Positions 42,415 to 54,418 are shown, numbered from the stretch's first letter. The stretch is DNA of 64,000 nt from Pisolithus tinctorius (GCA_024663395.1 JANFAH010000015.1:62001-126000), one strand, 5' to 3'. Notes: a model not told the origin generated them from the sequence alone. Translations and numbers: made by a program.

Positions 42415-42776
42415 CGTTACGATATGTACTCTTTTCTTTTCCTTTCCTCTCTTTTCTTTCGTCTTATCTTATCTCATGGCCCAGGCCTTGCCTCACCTTT
42501 GCCATGCCTTCCCCTTCTAGTACATTCTGCTCCACTATGATATCATCATGACATCACTATGATGTCACGGACCTCATGTATGCCTCAACGTTACCTCATG
42601 TACTGTAGTATAAGTACCATTGCCCAATCGCCCAACTAGCTCTAAGCTAGTTCATTTGGGTCTTCAAGTCCTAAATCCACCTGCTTCTAAGCCGCTTCCT
42701 TCTCTTTCTCTTTGCTCCTCCCTGTTGGTTCTTGGTGCAAGCCTACAACAAACCCCATTGTTTAGGTCTCATCACA
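42415..42776 (+). repeat. 5' LTR of B2
   Basis: 362 bp, from GTTACGATATG to GTCTCATCACA. Contains TAGTATAAGTACC as TATA region. Confidence 0.92.
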
Positions 42777-43083
42777 CTTGAACTAGCTTCTTATCGTTGT
42801 ACCCTCGCACTGTCTGTCACCATTCCTCGCTTCCTCTGCGAAGGCTCATGGGTGTACTCACCAAGTCCCCCAGCCTCAGAACCCGACCCAAATCTCTACA
42901 TCCCATATATCCCCAAGCGTCATTCGCTCTCTCCACTCTTTGACCACAACCTCTACTCCCTTCCGCCACCCCCCTCTTATCCCTTCTCTATCGAGTCCGT
43001 CTTTCCCTGCTCGCTCCCTGCTGAACCACAGCAACCCCGTTACAATCTCTGCCCCCATCAGACTTTAAGACGTCCCAATCACT

Positions 43084-44142
43084 ATGGACGGAATCCAGGA
43101 CCAACTCACCGACCTTCGCGACACTCTCGACGCTCTTCGAGAAGAAAACTACTGGTTAAGCAATGAGCTAAGAGATGCTCAAGGAATGATCATGACCATC
43201 GAGGGTCAGCGAAACCAGTGGAATGCCCTCCCTGCAGATGTGATTCAGAGGAGGACAGAAGTGATGGCTGACCTGGGTCAGTACGCTGGTGATCGTGCCA
43301 AGTTCTCAGAATGGTGGGTCAAGATGAAGGTATGGGTCACACAGAATAGGACCGCCCTACCAATGGCCCAAGACAAGTGTACCACAGTATGGTCCTGCAT
43401 GACTGGACCGGTAGTGGGAAGATTTGCTCAGCCCAAGTTCTCTCTTGCCATTGTTACTGGAGTTTGGCCTGATATGGCCAAAATGATTGAGGATATTGAC
43501 AGGTTCTTCGCCCCTCAGATGGATGTTGAGTGGGCAAAGGCTCAGATGCGTACTATGCGCCAAGGGAACTCTCGGTATGAGGAGTTCTATGCGAAGTTTG
43601 AATCCCTAAAGGTTCAAGGACAGGTCACTGATGAAACTGCCGGCTTCCTTCTGGAGAACGCTGTTCACCCCGCCATCGTAAAGGAGGCCCTAAGGAGGGG
43701 ATATACCCAGGGCAACTATCTCCAGATGACCATTGCCTTCCGAGAAGCTGCCCTTGCTAGGGATCATTTCAAGTTGCTCTATAATCATTATCCCAACAAG
43801 CCTGCTCCCCATTCCTCCTATAACCGCCCCTCATATTCCCCTCACTTCACTTCTACTGGAACTCAACCCGGTTGTGGCGCTCCTATGGAAATTGGCACTG
43901 CCTGCTTCCCCCCTCACCCTGTTCCTTCCCATATCAAGTGTTTTGACTGCCAAGGAAATCACTATAAACGTGACTGCCCCCACGCCAAAGGACAGGGTCC
44001 TGCTAGACCCAGCATACAGGAGGTGACCCAAGAAGCACAAGAGTCTGCTCTCCGTCAGATGTCGTTCGAAGAAATGCAGGCCTTCTTCTATGACAAACAG
44101 ATCAATGAGATGAAGAGTCAGGGAAAACAGTTCGGTCAGTAG
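43084..44142 (+). CDS. gag: B2 gag, intact frame
   Basis: 352 codons without a stop. Opens with a coiled coil (LTDLRDTLDALREENYWLS), followed by the gag fold (SEWWVKMKVWVTQN, VEWAKAQMRTMRQGNSRYEEFY) and a CCHC knuckle CFDCQGNHYKRDC near residue 283. The C terminus FEEMQAFFYDKQ is conserved in all three B copies. An overlapping upstream frame without ATG (42732-43166) runs into the start. Slippery GGGAAAA at 44121-44127 precedes the stop. Confidence 0.92.
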   Translation: MDGIQDQLTDLRDTLDALREENYWLSNELRDAQGMIMTIEGQRNQWNALPADVIQRRTEVMADLGQYAGDRAKFSEWWVKMKVWVTQNRTALPMAQDKCTTVWSCMTGPVVGRFAQPKFSLAIVTGVWPDMAKMIEDIDRFFAPQMDVEWAKAQMRTMRQGNSRYEEFYAKFESLKVQGQVTDETAGFLLENAVHPAIVKEALRRGYTQGNYLQMTIAFREAALARDHFKLLYNHYPNKPAPHSSYNRPSYSPHFTSTGTQPGCGAPMEIGTACFPPHPVPSHIKCFDCQGNHYKRDCPHAKGQGPARPSIQEVTQEAQESALRQMSFEEMQAFFYDKQINEMKSQGKQFGQ

Positions 44143-47100
44143 AGGACCGGGTCTCCACTGGCTACATTTACAATAAGTTTTCTGTCTTAGGTGTTGACAA
44201 TCTCTCTACCAAGCAGGATATATTTAACTCGGAGATTACTGTACCATCTGAAGAGGCAACCCCAGTGGGTGCAGCCGCAGATGTAAAACTATCGGTGCTT
44301 AATTCCTCTTGCGATAAAAATAAAAACATGCCTATCCAGAAAACAAAAGAAACCCTGAAAATAAGGACAGCAGATCCGAAGGCCGAGTTGGAGTTAGAAG
44401 TAGTGTTGGAAGGACGAGAAAAGAAGTGGAATGTAAAAGCATTGGTGGACTCAGGAGCCAATGATACCTTCTTGGATAAGAAGTGGGCCAATGAAAATGA
44501 CGTCCCCCTGATCAAGCTTGGGCGACCTGTCACTATCCTCAATGTTGACGGAACCCCTAACATGGCAGGAAACATCACACATGTCGCCTCCCTTGTCATG
44601 AACTATCAAGGACACCAAGAGTCTGTCTGGGCTCAGGTCACCACGCTCAGCACGCACCCCCTCATACTTGGCTACACTTGGCTACGAAAACATAACCTGG
44701 AGGTGTGTTGGGAAACCAAGCGGGTGAAGTTGTCCTGCTGCCCTCGTGAGTGTCATGATCTCACCCCGAGGACGAGAGCAGAGAAATTAGCTGAGGAACA
44801 AGAGGTGCAGGACATGGAGTACCTCTATCCGAAGCTTCGCTCTACCAGGGTTCGGGCCAGCACTGTTGAGGAACTGGTTCCTAAGGAGTATCACCAGTAC
44901 CTTAAAGTCTTCTCGAAGGAGGAGTTGGAAAGGATGCCACTTTGCAAGCCATGGGACCATGCTATCGACCTAAAAGAGACCTTCATTCCCAAGCGTGGCC
45001 GCCTCATCCTGCTCTCTGTCGAAGAACAGAAAGAGGTGTCGGACTTCCTTGAGGACCAACTACGAAAAGGATACATCCACCCCTCGAAGTCACCACAAAC
45101 TTCGCCGGTGTTCTTTGTACCAAAGAAGGATGGGAAGAAACGCATGGTTCAGGACTACCACTACCTCAACGAGCACATGGTCAAAAATGCATACCCTATC
45201 CCTCTCATTTCTCAGCTTGTCGATAAACTCAAGGGCTGTAAGCTCTTCACCAAGATGGATCTCTGATGGGGATACAACAATGTTATTGGAAAGGGGTGAC
45301 TCTAAGCTTTCCAGCGCACTAAGGTTCAGTCCAAACAAAGCAATACATGCTGAGATACACCCTATTCTTTCTGAAAAGTGCATTGCAATGCTTTTGTCCC
45401 TGACTGGTGAAATCATGAAATGTGACCTTTTGATGGGATTGCGGGCATGGAGGATGGGAAAAATTGATTACATAATAAACCACATGATCATCCAGATGAT
45501 TTGTCAGCATGTAAACAATAACAAACATTGGACTTGTACCATTAATCCTCCCTCTTTTACCACAACTCATGAAATCATCTCTCTAGCTCACATGGTCATT
45601 TTCTCAAGGAATTCTTATCAAATACTGGTGGCCACCACAGTTCCATCAGTATAACATGCTCTCAGAACCATCAGTCCCTTGAAAAACCTGTTGTCAGTCA
45701 TTTCCTGGACTGTTTCCCCCCCATGCCTGATGTATTCTGGGACTAATCAGTACTTGGAAGGCTGAAAATGTTATGGAGGTCAATCTGGCACTTCAGAACA
45801 TGATGGACAAACCAGTCCCCTCTCAACCAATGCATTTCTGGCACAGGGACAGTGGTATGGAAGTTAGGGCAAGACAGAATCCTCTTTACCCCTGGGTGTC
45901 ATCAAAAGGATATGCTACTGAACTGCCATGGAGCAGAATCCTGTGCTTCCATCTGGCCCTGAATCTTGCCTTTGGTCACATATGACTAAATAATCCTTCC
46001 CCAGTCATCTACAGTTCAGATCAGAGCAAGATCTAGTGAACCCTCTTATGGTGCTCAGAGCACAAGGAGGTTTTGTCTCACCCCAACTTCCATATCAGTG
46101 TTCCTGTGCCAGAAATGCATTGGTTGAGAGGGGACTGGTTTGTCCATCATGTTCTGAAGTGCCAGATTGACCTCCATAACATTTTCAGCCTTCCAAGTAC
46201 TGATTAGTCCCAGAATACATCAGGCATGGGGGGGAAACAGTCCAGGAAATGACTGACAACAGGTTTTTCAAGGGACTGATGGTTCTGAGAGCATGTTATA
46301 CTGATGGAACTGTGGTGGCCACCAGTATTTGATAAGAATTCCTTGAGAAAATGACCATGTGAGCTAGAGAGATGATTTCATGAGTTGTGGTAAAAGAGGG
46401 AGGATTAATGGTACAAGTCCAATGTTTGTTATTGTTTACATGCTGACAAATCATCTGGATGATCATGTGGTTTATTATGTAATCAATTTTTCCCATCCTC
46501 CATGCCCGCAATCCCATCAAAAGGTCACATTTCATGATTTCACCAGTCAGGGACAAAAGCATTGCAATGCACTTTTCAGAAAGAATAGGGTGTATCTCAG
46601 CATGTATTGCTTTGTTTGGACTGAACCTTAGTGCGCTGGAACGCTTAGAGTCACCCCTTTCCAATGGTATAGGTATCATGATTATCCGTGCAGAATAGCC
46701 CAAGCTACATCAGCAACAAGTCACACCTCACAAACATTGCAACACTTTTGTCCCTCACTGTATATCGACGACCTGATGATCTTCACAAAAATGGATGATG
46801 AAAAGGAGCATGACAGGATCGTCCTGGAGGTATTGAGAAGATTAGAAGAAAATGACCTCTTTGTCAAACCAGAAAAGTGCTTCTTCAAGCAAAAGCAGGT
46901 GGAGTTCTTGGGCATGGTGGTTGGAACTGAGGGGGTCAGCATGGATGAGAGCAAGGTTAAAGCCATTACCAAGTGGCCAGTTCCTACAAAGGTCCGCTCA
47001 GTACGAGCCTTCTTGGGACTAGCAAACTTCTATCACCGTTTCATCAAAGACTTTGCACAAATTGCTCGTCCCCTCAATGACCTCACAAGAAAGGACCAAC

Positions 47101-49151
47101 TCTGGAGTTGGGGCCCCTGAGAACAACAGGCTTTTGACGCTCTGAAAGCCGCCTTCACCACTGCCCCCATCCTCGCTTTCCCAGATCAGGACAGGGAGTT
47201 CCATTTAGAAACCAATGCCTTGGACTTCACTACCGGTGCTGTCCTCTCTGTGAAATGCGAAGATGACCTCTGGCGACCCGTCGCCTTTTACTCCCACTCT
47301 ATGTCTCCCCCTGAACGAAACTACCAGGTCTTCGACAAGGAAATGGTAGCCATAATTCGTGCTCTGGAAACATGGTGACACTACCTCCAGGCTACTCCTT
47401 ATCAGTTCAAGGTCTGGACGGATCATTCGAACCTCCAGTACTTCATGAAGGCACAGAATCTAGATCGTTGCCAGGCACGTTGGGCCCAGTACCTTTCCCA
47501 GTTCAACTACAAACTGGTGTACAAACCCGGCTCCTTGATGGCTAAGGCAGATGCCCTTTTGCAAAGAGAGGACCACAAGCCTGAAAAGGGGTCAGATAAC
47601 CAAGGGGTCACGTTGCTCGACCCCTCTAGGGTGGCAACTACCTTGGTGATAGGGGAAGATGTTGATCTTGTCGTTGCTTTAAAGTCCGCCTCCTCAGTCA
47701 CGCCACAACTGGAAGGCTCTGTTCTCAGAGAAGGACTGTACGTTTGCCAGGGGAAGGTTTATGTCCCACCCGCCGTCAGGGTTCACTGTCTTGAAAAGCA
47801 TCATGACACCCCACTTGCAGGACATCCTGGATGGAAGAAGACTCTGGAGCTCGTCTCTCGCAACTATGTTTGGCCTGGAATGACTGCCACTGTTAAAGAC
47901 TACGTCTCAGCATGTCACCATTGCCAAATGGCTAAGAGTTCTAGAACTCCTCCCGCAGGAAAGCTTCTTCCAAACCCCGTCCCGGAGCATCCCTGGACCA
48001 ACATCTCAGTTGACTTCATGGAGTTACCAGAAGCACAGGGCTTCAATAACGTCATGGTGGTGGTAGACAGGTTTTCAAAGGAGGTGGTCTTTGCCCCTAC
48101 TACCACAGAGGTTTCCTCACTTCAGACCACAGAACTCTTCTGAGATCATGTGTGGACCCAGCATGGATTACCTTCCTCTGTCATTTCCGATCACGGACCC
48201 CAGTTCACTAGCACCTTCACTGCCAAACTTTGCAAAATGCTTGGGGTCAAACCCAAGCTTTCCACTGCCTTCCACCCCCAAACAGATGGTCAGATGGAAT
48301 GTCTTAACCAGGATCTGCAGCAGTATCTCCGCCTCTTTGTCAATGACCAACAAGGCTCTTGGCCTTCTTGGCTCAAGGTCGCCCAGTGCTCCTACAATAA
48401 CAAGCGACAGGAGTCCACTGGCAAGAGTCCTTTCTCGGTCACTCATTCCTATACCCCCAGAATGGGCGCAGAACCCTTTCTTTCCAAGGCGGAGGCAGCC
48501 ACAGATCATGCCATCGACCTCACTAAGGTTTTGGAGGACACAAAGAAGGCTTTGGATAAAGCTGCAGAACGGATGAAGGTGTCCACAGATGCATCCCACT
48601 CAGACACTCCTTCCTACTCTGTCAGTGACATGGTTTGGTTGGAGACTTCTCATATCTCCCTCTCCGGCCGCCCTTCCCAAAAACTCACTGAACGATGGAT
48701 CAGTCCCTACAAGGTTGTTTCACTCAAACCCAATGCAGTAGAGTTGAAACTTCCCAAAACGCTCAAAATCCATCCGGTCGTTAATGTCTCTCAGGTCAAA
48801 CCATACAAGGGTCCTTTGGAAGGGCAAACCGTTATTTGTCCAGGACCGGTGGTGGGGCATGAGGGCGATGAAGAGTTCGAGGTGGACTATGTTGTCGACT
48901 CTTGCCTGAAAAGGGGTAAGCTCGAGTACCTCGTCCATTGGAAGGGGTATCATGATGAGGATCGCACCTGGGAACCTGAATCTGCCTTGAAGTCTGCCCC
49001 TGGTGCTGTCAGAGACTTCCACTGTCACAATCCTTCTGCCCCTCGAAAACTCCATGGAATGGACTCCTCCCTCTTTTCCTCTCTCTTCCAACCCCTGGAA
49101 AACTTTACCAACACTGTCCCTACCTTCAATTGCCTGGAAGTCAATTTCTAA
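44122..49151 (+). pseudogene. pol: B2 pol, interrupted by FB2
   Basis: Same -1 frame after gag. Protease ALVDSGANDTFLDKKW at about 44440-44490. The RT N-terminal half ends at TGA 45264-45266 (KMDL-stop-WGYNN). FB2 then replaces about 159 bp of RT. The frame resumes at 46761 with YIDDLMIF, an intact active site. Further TGA codons lie at 47118-47120, at the TW-stop-R motif near 47377 and at 48141-48143. Integrase and chromodomain (EYLVHWKGYHDEDRTW, about 48921-48970) run to TAA at 49149-49151. All stops are TGA at expected CGA. Confidence 0.9.
45285..46760. mobile_element. Foldback element FB2, left end deleted
   Basis: Arms 45285-45847 and 46103-46665 are reverse complements with only one mismatch noticed in 563 bp (45307: T against the G expected). 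The right end continues 95 bp further to CACTG at 46760, followed by TA; its outward reading starts CAGTGAGGGACAAAAGTG, a Tc1/mariner-like end. The matching 95 bp of the left arm and about 159 bp of adjoining RT are missing, consistent with one deletion. The centre is homologous to FB1. The identical 83-codon frames on each arm are not taken as genes. Confidence 0.82.
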
Positions 49152-49162
49152 GGAGGGGATAG

Positions 49163-49542
49163 TGTTATGATATGTACTCTTTTCTTTTCCTTTCCTCTCT
49201 TTTCTTTCATCTTATCTAATCTTTTCGTCTTATCTTATCTCATGGCCCAGGCCTTGCCTCACCTTTGCCATGCCTTCCCCTTCTAGTACATTCCGCTCCA
49301 CTATGATATCATCATGACATCACTATGATGTCACAGATCTCATGTATGCCTCACCATTACCTCATGTACTGTAGTATAAGTACCATTGCCCAATCGCCCA
49401 ACTAGCTCTAAGCTAGTTCATTTGGGTCTTCAAGTCCTAAATCTGCCTGCTTCTAAGCTGCTTCCTTCTCTTTCTCTTTGCTCCTCCCTGTTGGTTCTTG
49501 GTGCAAGCCTACAACAAACCCCATTGTTTAGGTCTCGTCACA
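49163..49542 (+). repeat. 3' LTR of B2
   Basis: 380 bp from TGTTATGATATG to GTCTCGTCACA, after the purine tract AAGGAGGGGATAG. Confidence 0.92.
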
Positions 49543-49819
49543 GGCAGAGGTTATAGTGGGGTTGCTGGGGTTCAGCAGGGAGCAAACAGGAGAAGATGGA
49601 TTTGACAGAGAAAGGGTAGGTGGGGGGTGGTGGAAGAGGGTAGAGGGTGTGGTCAAAAAGCGGAGTGAGCGAGCGGCACTTGGGGCTGTATGGAACGTAT
49701 AGGTTTGGGTTGGGTTCTGAGGCTGGGGGACTTGGTGAGTACACCCATGAGCCTTCACAAAGGAAGTGAGGAATGGTGACGAGCAGTGTGAGGGTACAAC
49801 AAGTAGAAGCTAGTTCAAG

Positions 49820-50220
49820 TGTGATGAGACCTAACAACAGGGTTTGTTGTAGGCTCACACCAAGAACCAAAAGAAGAAAAGAAGAGAGATGAAAGGGAGA
49901 CAGTTTTAGAAGCAGGTGACTTTAGGACTCGTAGACCCAAATGAACTAGCTTAGAGCTAGTTGGGTGATTGAGCAATGGTATATATACTAAGGTACATGA
50001 GGTAATGGTGAGGCATACATGAGGTCCGTGACATCATAGTGATGTCATGATGATATCATAGTGGAGCAGAACATACTAGAAGGGAAGCATGTGGCAGCGG
50101 TGAGGCAAGGTCCAGACCGGAGTCTGGACCGAGTCCAGAAGATAAGATAAGACTGAAAGATTAGATAAGATGAAAGAAGAAGAGAAGAAAAGGAAAAAGA
50201 AAAGAGTACATATCGTAACA
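49820..50220 (-). repeat. 5' LTR of B3
   Basis: Minus strand from TGTTACGATATG (50220) to GTCTCATCACA (49820). The following 277 bp (49819-49543) is the leader up to the B2 insertion. Confidence 0.92.
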
Positions 50221-51170
50221 GTCAGTACCTTTGAGGTGGAGAAGTACTCCAGGTTCTTGTGATCAGTGACAACACCAACTGGTACTGCAGAGCCTTCCAA
50301 ATAATGCTGCCATGTCTGGAATGCCTCAAAGATCATGAGTAATTCCTTATCATGGGTGTCATAGTTTAACTCTGGGGCTGTCAAGGTATGAGAGTAGAAT
50401 GTGACTGGCTGGATTTGACCATCACCACCAGTGATGGACAAAATACCAGCAATGGCATAGTCAGATGCATCAGTCTTGACAGTTATGGGAGCATCTGGGG
50501 AGAAATGAGTGAGGACTGGGGCAGTGGTGAAGGCCTGCTTGAGTTTGTTGAAGGATCAGTGGCACTCCTGAGAGAAATTCCAGGGAGCACCTTTGCATAT
50601 CAACCAGGTTAAAGGTACCACTATGTCCAAATAGTTAAAGATGAACTGGCAATTGAAATTGGCAAAACTGAGGAATGACTGAATGTCCTTTACCTTTCAG
50701 GGCTCAGGCCAGTCACAGATGGCTTTGACTTTTGCTGAGGACATGGTAAGGCTGGTTGGGGACAAGTGGTAGCCCAAGTATTCCAGAGTCCAAGTGGAAC
50801 TTGCACTTCTCTGGTTTGGCATATAGGCCATGCAACTGGAGCTGGTGAAGAACCTCCCAGACATGCTGCTTGTGAGAAGACTCGTCTCCAGAATAGATTA
50901 AGATGTTGTTGAGGCAGATGATGACATGGACATCTAACATATTTGCAAAGATTGAATTGACAAACTGCTGGAAGGTGGCTGGGGCATTGGGAGGACTAAA
51001 GGGCATCACCAACCACTCATATGACCCATAGCACATTCTGAAGGCTGTTTTCCACTCATCACCAGGTGCAATCTGGACAAGGTGGTATGCATGCCTCAGG
51101 TTGATTTTAGTGTATATCTTGGCATGGCTAGGAGAGTTGAGGAGATCAGATATTAGTGGTATGGGGTACT
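50221..51170 (-). pseudogene. pol: Fragment of a family A pol (RT and RNase H)
   Basis: Minus strand. RT part about 51170-50720 with [18 protein letters not shown] and ICLNNILIYS, where both catalytic Asp residues of the active site have changed to Asn. RNase H part 50441-50221 with ELNYDTHDKELLMIFEAF and VTDHKNLEYFSTSKVLT, closely like A1. It is cut on one side by B3 and on the other by the L LTR. Only this 950-bp piece remains in the window. Confidence 0.85.
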
Positions 51171-52055
51171 TGTTAAGTATAGGTTTACCCTCAGGTGACC
51201 TGGCTTCAAGATGAGGTGACAGGGGCTAAGTCTGGGTGACCAAAGTCAAGGCTGGGAGACAGCGGCCAAGTCCAGTTGGACTGGAGTTAAGGCTGGAGGT
51301 CAGGGGTTAAGTCCAAAGGACTGGACTTAAGACTGGGAGTGTGGGAATAAGGCCAGTAGCATGGGAAACTGACTGGTCTTGGAGTGCACACAGGGGGGAA
51401 GCTGGTCTGGGGTTGGATCTACCTCCCTTGGTCTCAGCTTATGTTCTGTACCCTTATGCAAGCCAGGGAGAGGTCCAGGACAGGGGCTGGGGATAGCTTA
51501 AGGCTTGGCCTTAGCTATAGAGTAGACTTGAGGGTAATACTAAGTTGATATTCTGACTGGAGTGCTATGAAGTATGTACATGGGTTAAATACACAAGGCT
51601 AGTCTGGGGTAATGAACATAGAGCTGGACTTGTTGATAAGCTATTAGAAAGATGATTAGCAAGAGAGGATAGCCACAGAGGCTGTGCTGAGACCTAATAG
51701 TCAAAGTCTGGGTGACCAGCATAACTGGAGTTGGACACAGGTTTCATACAGTAAGCAAGATCAGCAAAGGGGACTAGACTAAATATAGTACAAACAATGG
51801 AAAATAGACCAGAGTTATGTCTGGGTGACCTGGACATGGACCTGGGAGGGCTGGGGTGGAGCAGTGCAAGGCCAGGAGGCCAGAGTGGACCAGAGATAAG
51901 GGTAAAACACCAGACTTGAGTTATCTAGACCAGAGTTGGATTATTCAGGGCCAGAGTTGTGTTTTCTAGGCCAGACTAGGACTGGAATTGACTGGAGTTA
52001 GGGGCTCGGGGTCTGGACTGGGCTGGGATTGAGTCTGAGAGTCATGGATATGCCA
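51171..52055 (-). repeat. LTR of family L (3' LTR of a minus-strand element)
   Basis: 885 bp, uninterrupted. Just upstream on the minus strand is CTAAGAGGGGGATAC (52070-52056), a polypurine tract almost identical to that of A1, so this is a 3' LTR with internal sequence to its right rather than a solo LTR. Flanks do not form a target duplication within view. Confidence 0.8.
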
Positions 52056-52658
52056 GTATCCCCCTCTTAGGAACTGAACCCCTGAGGTTCCATAGGGAAA
52101 TATGCCCAGAGGGTTACACAATGCCATCATATGACTAGAAGTGAGTCTGAGTGTGCAGACAGTGCTGGGGGTGAGCCCAAGGGCTGGGAAATAGCACAGT
52201 GATGACCAGAGGTCCAGTAGTTCAGACCAGGATGGCATAAGCCAGATCCAGGGGCAAGGGTCAAGACTGAGGATTGTTCTGGGAACCTGAGGGCAGAGAA
52301 GCAACAACAAGTGGGCCAGAGACTGGTCTAGGAGGCTGCCAGGTGGTTCAGCAGGCTGGGACAAGGCAAGGCCAAGTCCAGAAGTGGTTAGACTGGCTGG
52401 ACAGGGGTTCTAGAGACAGCTGAAAGCTGAAGGCAATGTTTCAGAGGGCCAGAGTTGCACCTTGGGTCAGGCTAAGGCAACATGAGGGCTGGGAATGACT
52501 GAGTAAAGGCCAGGGGTGCACTTCAGAGCTGCATCAAGGAAACATGAAGGCCAAGAGTGTACAGGGGACTGGTAATGTCCAACAACTGTACCAGGGGTGT
52601 GTCACTAGGACTGGAGGTGTGCTTCAAAGCTGGTTCTGGGCAACATGGAGGCCGAGAG
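52056..52658 (-). other. Internal 3' region of an L element, purine rich
   Basis: CpG-free, G/A-rich on the plus strand, with loosely repeated phrases such as GGCCAGGGGTGCACTTC and GGAGGTGTGCTTCAAAG spaced roughly 70-110 bp. No gene recognised. It continues beyond B1 at 58515. Confidence 0.4.
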
Positions 52659-53052
52659 TGTTACGATACATACTCTTTTCCTTTCTTCTCTTTTCTTTTC
52701 ATCTTATCTAATCTTTGCATCTTATCTTATCTCTTGGACTCGGTCTGGGCTCCAGCCTAGACCTCGCCTCACCTCCGCCTTGCTTTCCCCTTCTGGTATG
52801 TTCCACTCCACTATGATATCATTATGACATCACTATGATGTCACGGACCGCATGTATGCCTCGCTGTCTCCTTGTGTACCTTAGTATAAGTACCATCACT
52901 CAATTGCCCAACTAGCTCCAAGCTAGTTCATTTGGGTCTATGAGTCCTAAAGTCACCTGCTTCTAAGCTGTCTCCTCCTCTTTCTTCCTTCTTTCTTCTG
53001 TTGGTTCTTGGTGCGAGCCTACAACAAACCCTGTTGTTTAGGTCTCGTCACA
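52659..53052 (+). repeat. 5' LTR of B1
   Basis: TGTTACGATAC to GTCTCGTCACA, with TAGTATAAGTACC as probable TATA region near 52883. Confidence 0.95.
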
Positions 53053-53359
53053 CTTGAACTAGCTTCTCATCATTGTACCCTCGCACTGACCGTCACCATT
53101 CCCCGTTTCCTCCACGAAGGCTCGTGGGTGTACTCGCCAAGTCCCCCAGCCTCAGAACCCGACCCAAACCTTTACATCCCATACATCCCTGAGCGCCATT
53201 CGCTCACTCCACTCTTCGACCACAACCTCTACTCCCTTCCGCCTCCCCCTTCTTACCCCTTCTCTATTGAATTCATCTTCCCCTGTTCGCTCCCCACTGA
53301 ACCACAGCAACCCTGCTACAACCTTCGCCCCCATCAAACCCTAAAACGTCCAGATCGCT

Positions 53360-54418
53360 ATGGAAGGCATCCAGGACCAGCTCACCAACCTCCACAACAC
53401 TCTCGACGCTCTTCGAGAAGAAAACTACAGACTAAGCAATGAGCTAAGAGACACTCAAGGAACGATCGCGACCATTGAAGGTCAGCGTAACCAGTGGAAT
53501 GCCCTCCCCACAGATGTTATCCAAAGGAGGATAGAAGTGATGGCTGACCCAGGGCAGTATGCTGGAGATCGTGCTAAGTTCTCAGAATGGTGGGTCAAGA
53601 TGAAGGTATGGGTCACACAGAACAGGACCGCCCTACCAACAGCCCAGGACAAGTGTACTGCAGTATGGTCCCGCATGACTGGTCCTGTAGCAGGAAGGTT
53701 TGCTCAGGCCAAGTTCTCCCTCGCCATCATCACTGGAGTATGGCCTGATATGGCCGAAATGATTGAGGATATTGACAGGTTCTTCGCTCCTCAGACGGAT
53801 GTTGAGTGGGCCAAGGCACAGATGCGCACAATGCGCCAGGGAAACTCTCGCTATGAAGAGTTTTATGCGAAGTTCGAGTCCCTGAAGGTACAGGGGCAAG
53901 TCACTGATGAAACCGCTGGCTTCTTGTTAGAAAACACTGTCCACCCTGCCATCGTAAAGGAAGCCCTAAGGAGGGGATATACCCAGGGCAACTACCTCCA
54001 GGTGACCGTCGCCTTTCGGGAGGCTGCCCTTGCCAGGGACCATTTCAAGTTACTCTATAATCACTACCCCGATGAGCCTGCCCCCCGTTCCCCCTATAAC
54101 CGCCCCTCATACTCTCCCCGCTTCACCCCTACCAGCACTCAACCTGGTCATGGCGCTCCTATGGAAATCGGCACTGCTCGCTTCCCTCCTCGTCCCATCC
54201 CCTCTCATATCAAGTGCTTCGACTGCCAAGGCAATCATTATAAACGAGACTGCCCCCGCGCTAAAGGCAAGGGTCCCGCTAGACCCAACATATGGGAGGC
54301 GACACAAGAAGCACAAGAAACCGCCCTCCACCAAATGTCATTTGAAGAAATGCAGGCCTTCTTCTACGACAAACAGATCAGTGAGATGAAGAGTCAGGGA
54401 AAAGAGTTTGGCCAGTAG
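53360..54418 (+). CDS. gag: B1 gag, intact frame
   Basis: 352 codons. Coiled-coil start (EENYRLSNELRDTQ), gag fold with SEWWVKMKVWVTQN and GVWPDMAEMIEDIDRFFAPQ, Pro-rich linker, and CCHC knuckle CFDCQGNHYKRDC at about residues 283-295. Start chosen at the first ATG of this frame; a stop-free frame without ATG (53008-53442) lies upstream and overlaps it. Gag packages the element RNA. Confidence 0.93.
   Translation: MEGIQDQLTNLHNTLDALREENYRLSNELRDTQGTIATIEGQRNQWNALPTDVIQRRIEVMADPGQYAGDRAKFSEWWVKMKVWVTQNRTALPTAQDKCTAVWSRMTGPVAGRFAQAKFSLAIITGVWPDMAEMIEDIDRFFAPQTDVEWAKAQMRTMRQGNSRYEEFYAKFESLKVQGQVTDETAGFLLENTVHPAIVKEALRRGYTQGNYLQVTVAFREAALARDHFKLLYNHYPDEPAPRSPYNRPSYSPRFTPTSTQPGHGAPMEIGTARFPPRPIPSHIKCFDCQGNHYKRDCPRAKGKGPARPNIWEATQEAQETALHQMSFEEMQAFFYDKQISEMKSQGKEFGQ

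Larger units (their letters stand above)
42415..49542 (+). mobile_element. Ty3/gypsy element B2, carrying foldback element FB2
   Basis: LTRs at 42415-42776 and 49163-49542, target duplication GGCAG (42410-42414 and 49543-49547), inserted in the gag leader of B3. The first LTR base reads C where TG is expected. The 3' LTR has an 18-bp insertion (tandem TCTTATCTAATCTTTT-like unit) relative to the 5' LTR. CpG content is good. Confidence 0.93.
29705..50220 (-). mobile_element. Ty3/gypsy element B3, split by elements A1 and B2
   Basis: Minus-strand element with 5' LTR 49820-50220, leader 49543-49819, gag 42379-41461 plus 33923-33779, pol to 30094, and 3' LTR 30082-29705. Removing A1 (33924-41460, with CAGGG) and B2 (42415-49542, with GGCAG) rejoins its gag and leader exactly. 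The outer flanks AGGAT (29700-29704) and GTCAG (50221-50225) do not match, so this copy lacks a target duplication. Confidence 0.85.

Noticed and set aside
45319..46631. Two identical 83-codon frames in FB2 and a 219-codon frame 44995-45654
   Set aside because: The first two mirror the palindrome arms. The third runs from an out-of-phase part of B2 pol into FB2, so it is a chance fusion.
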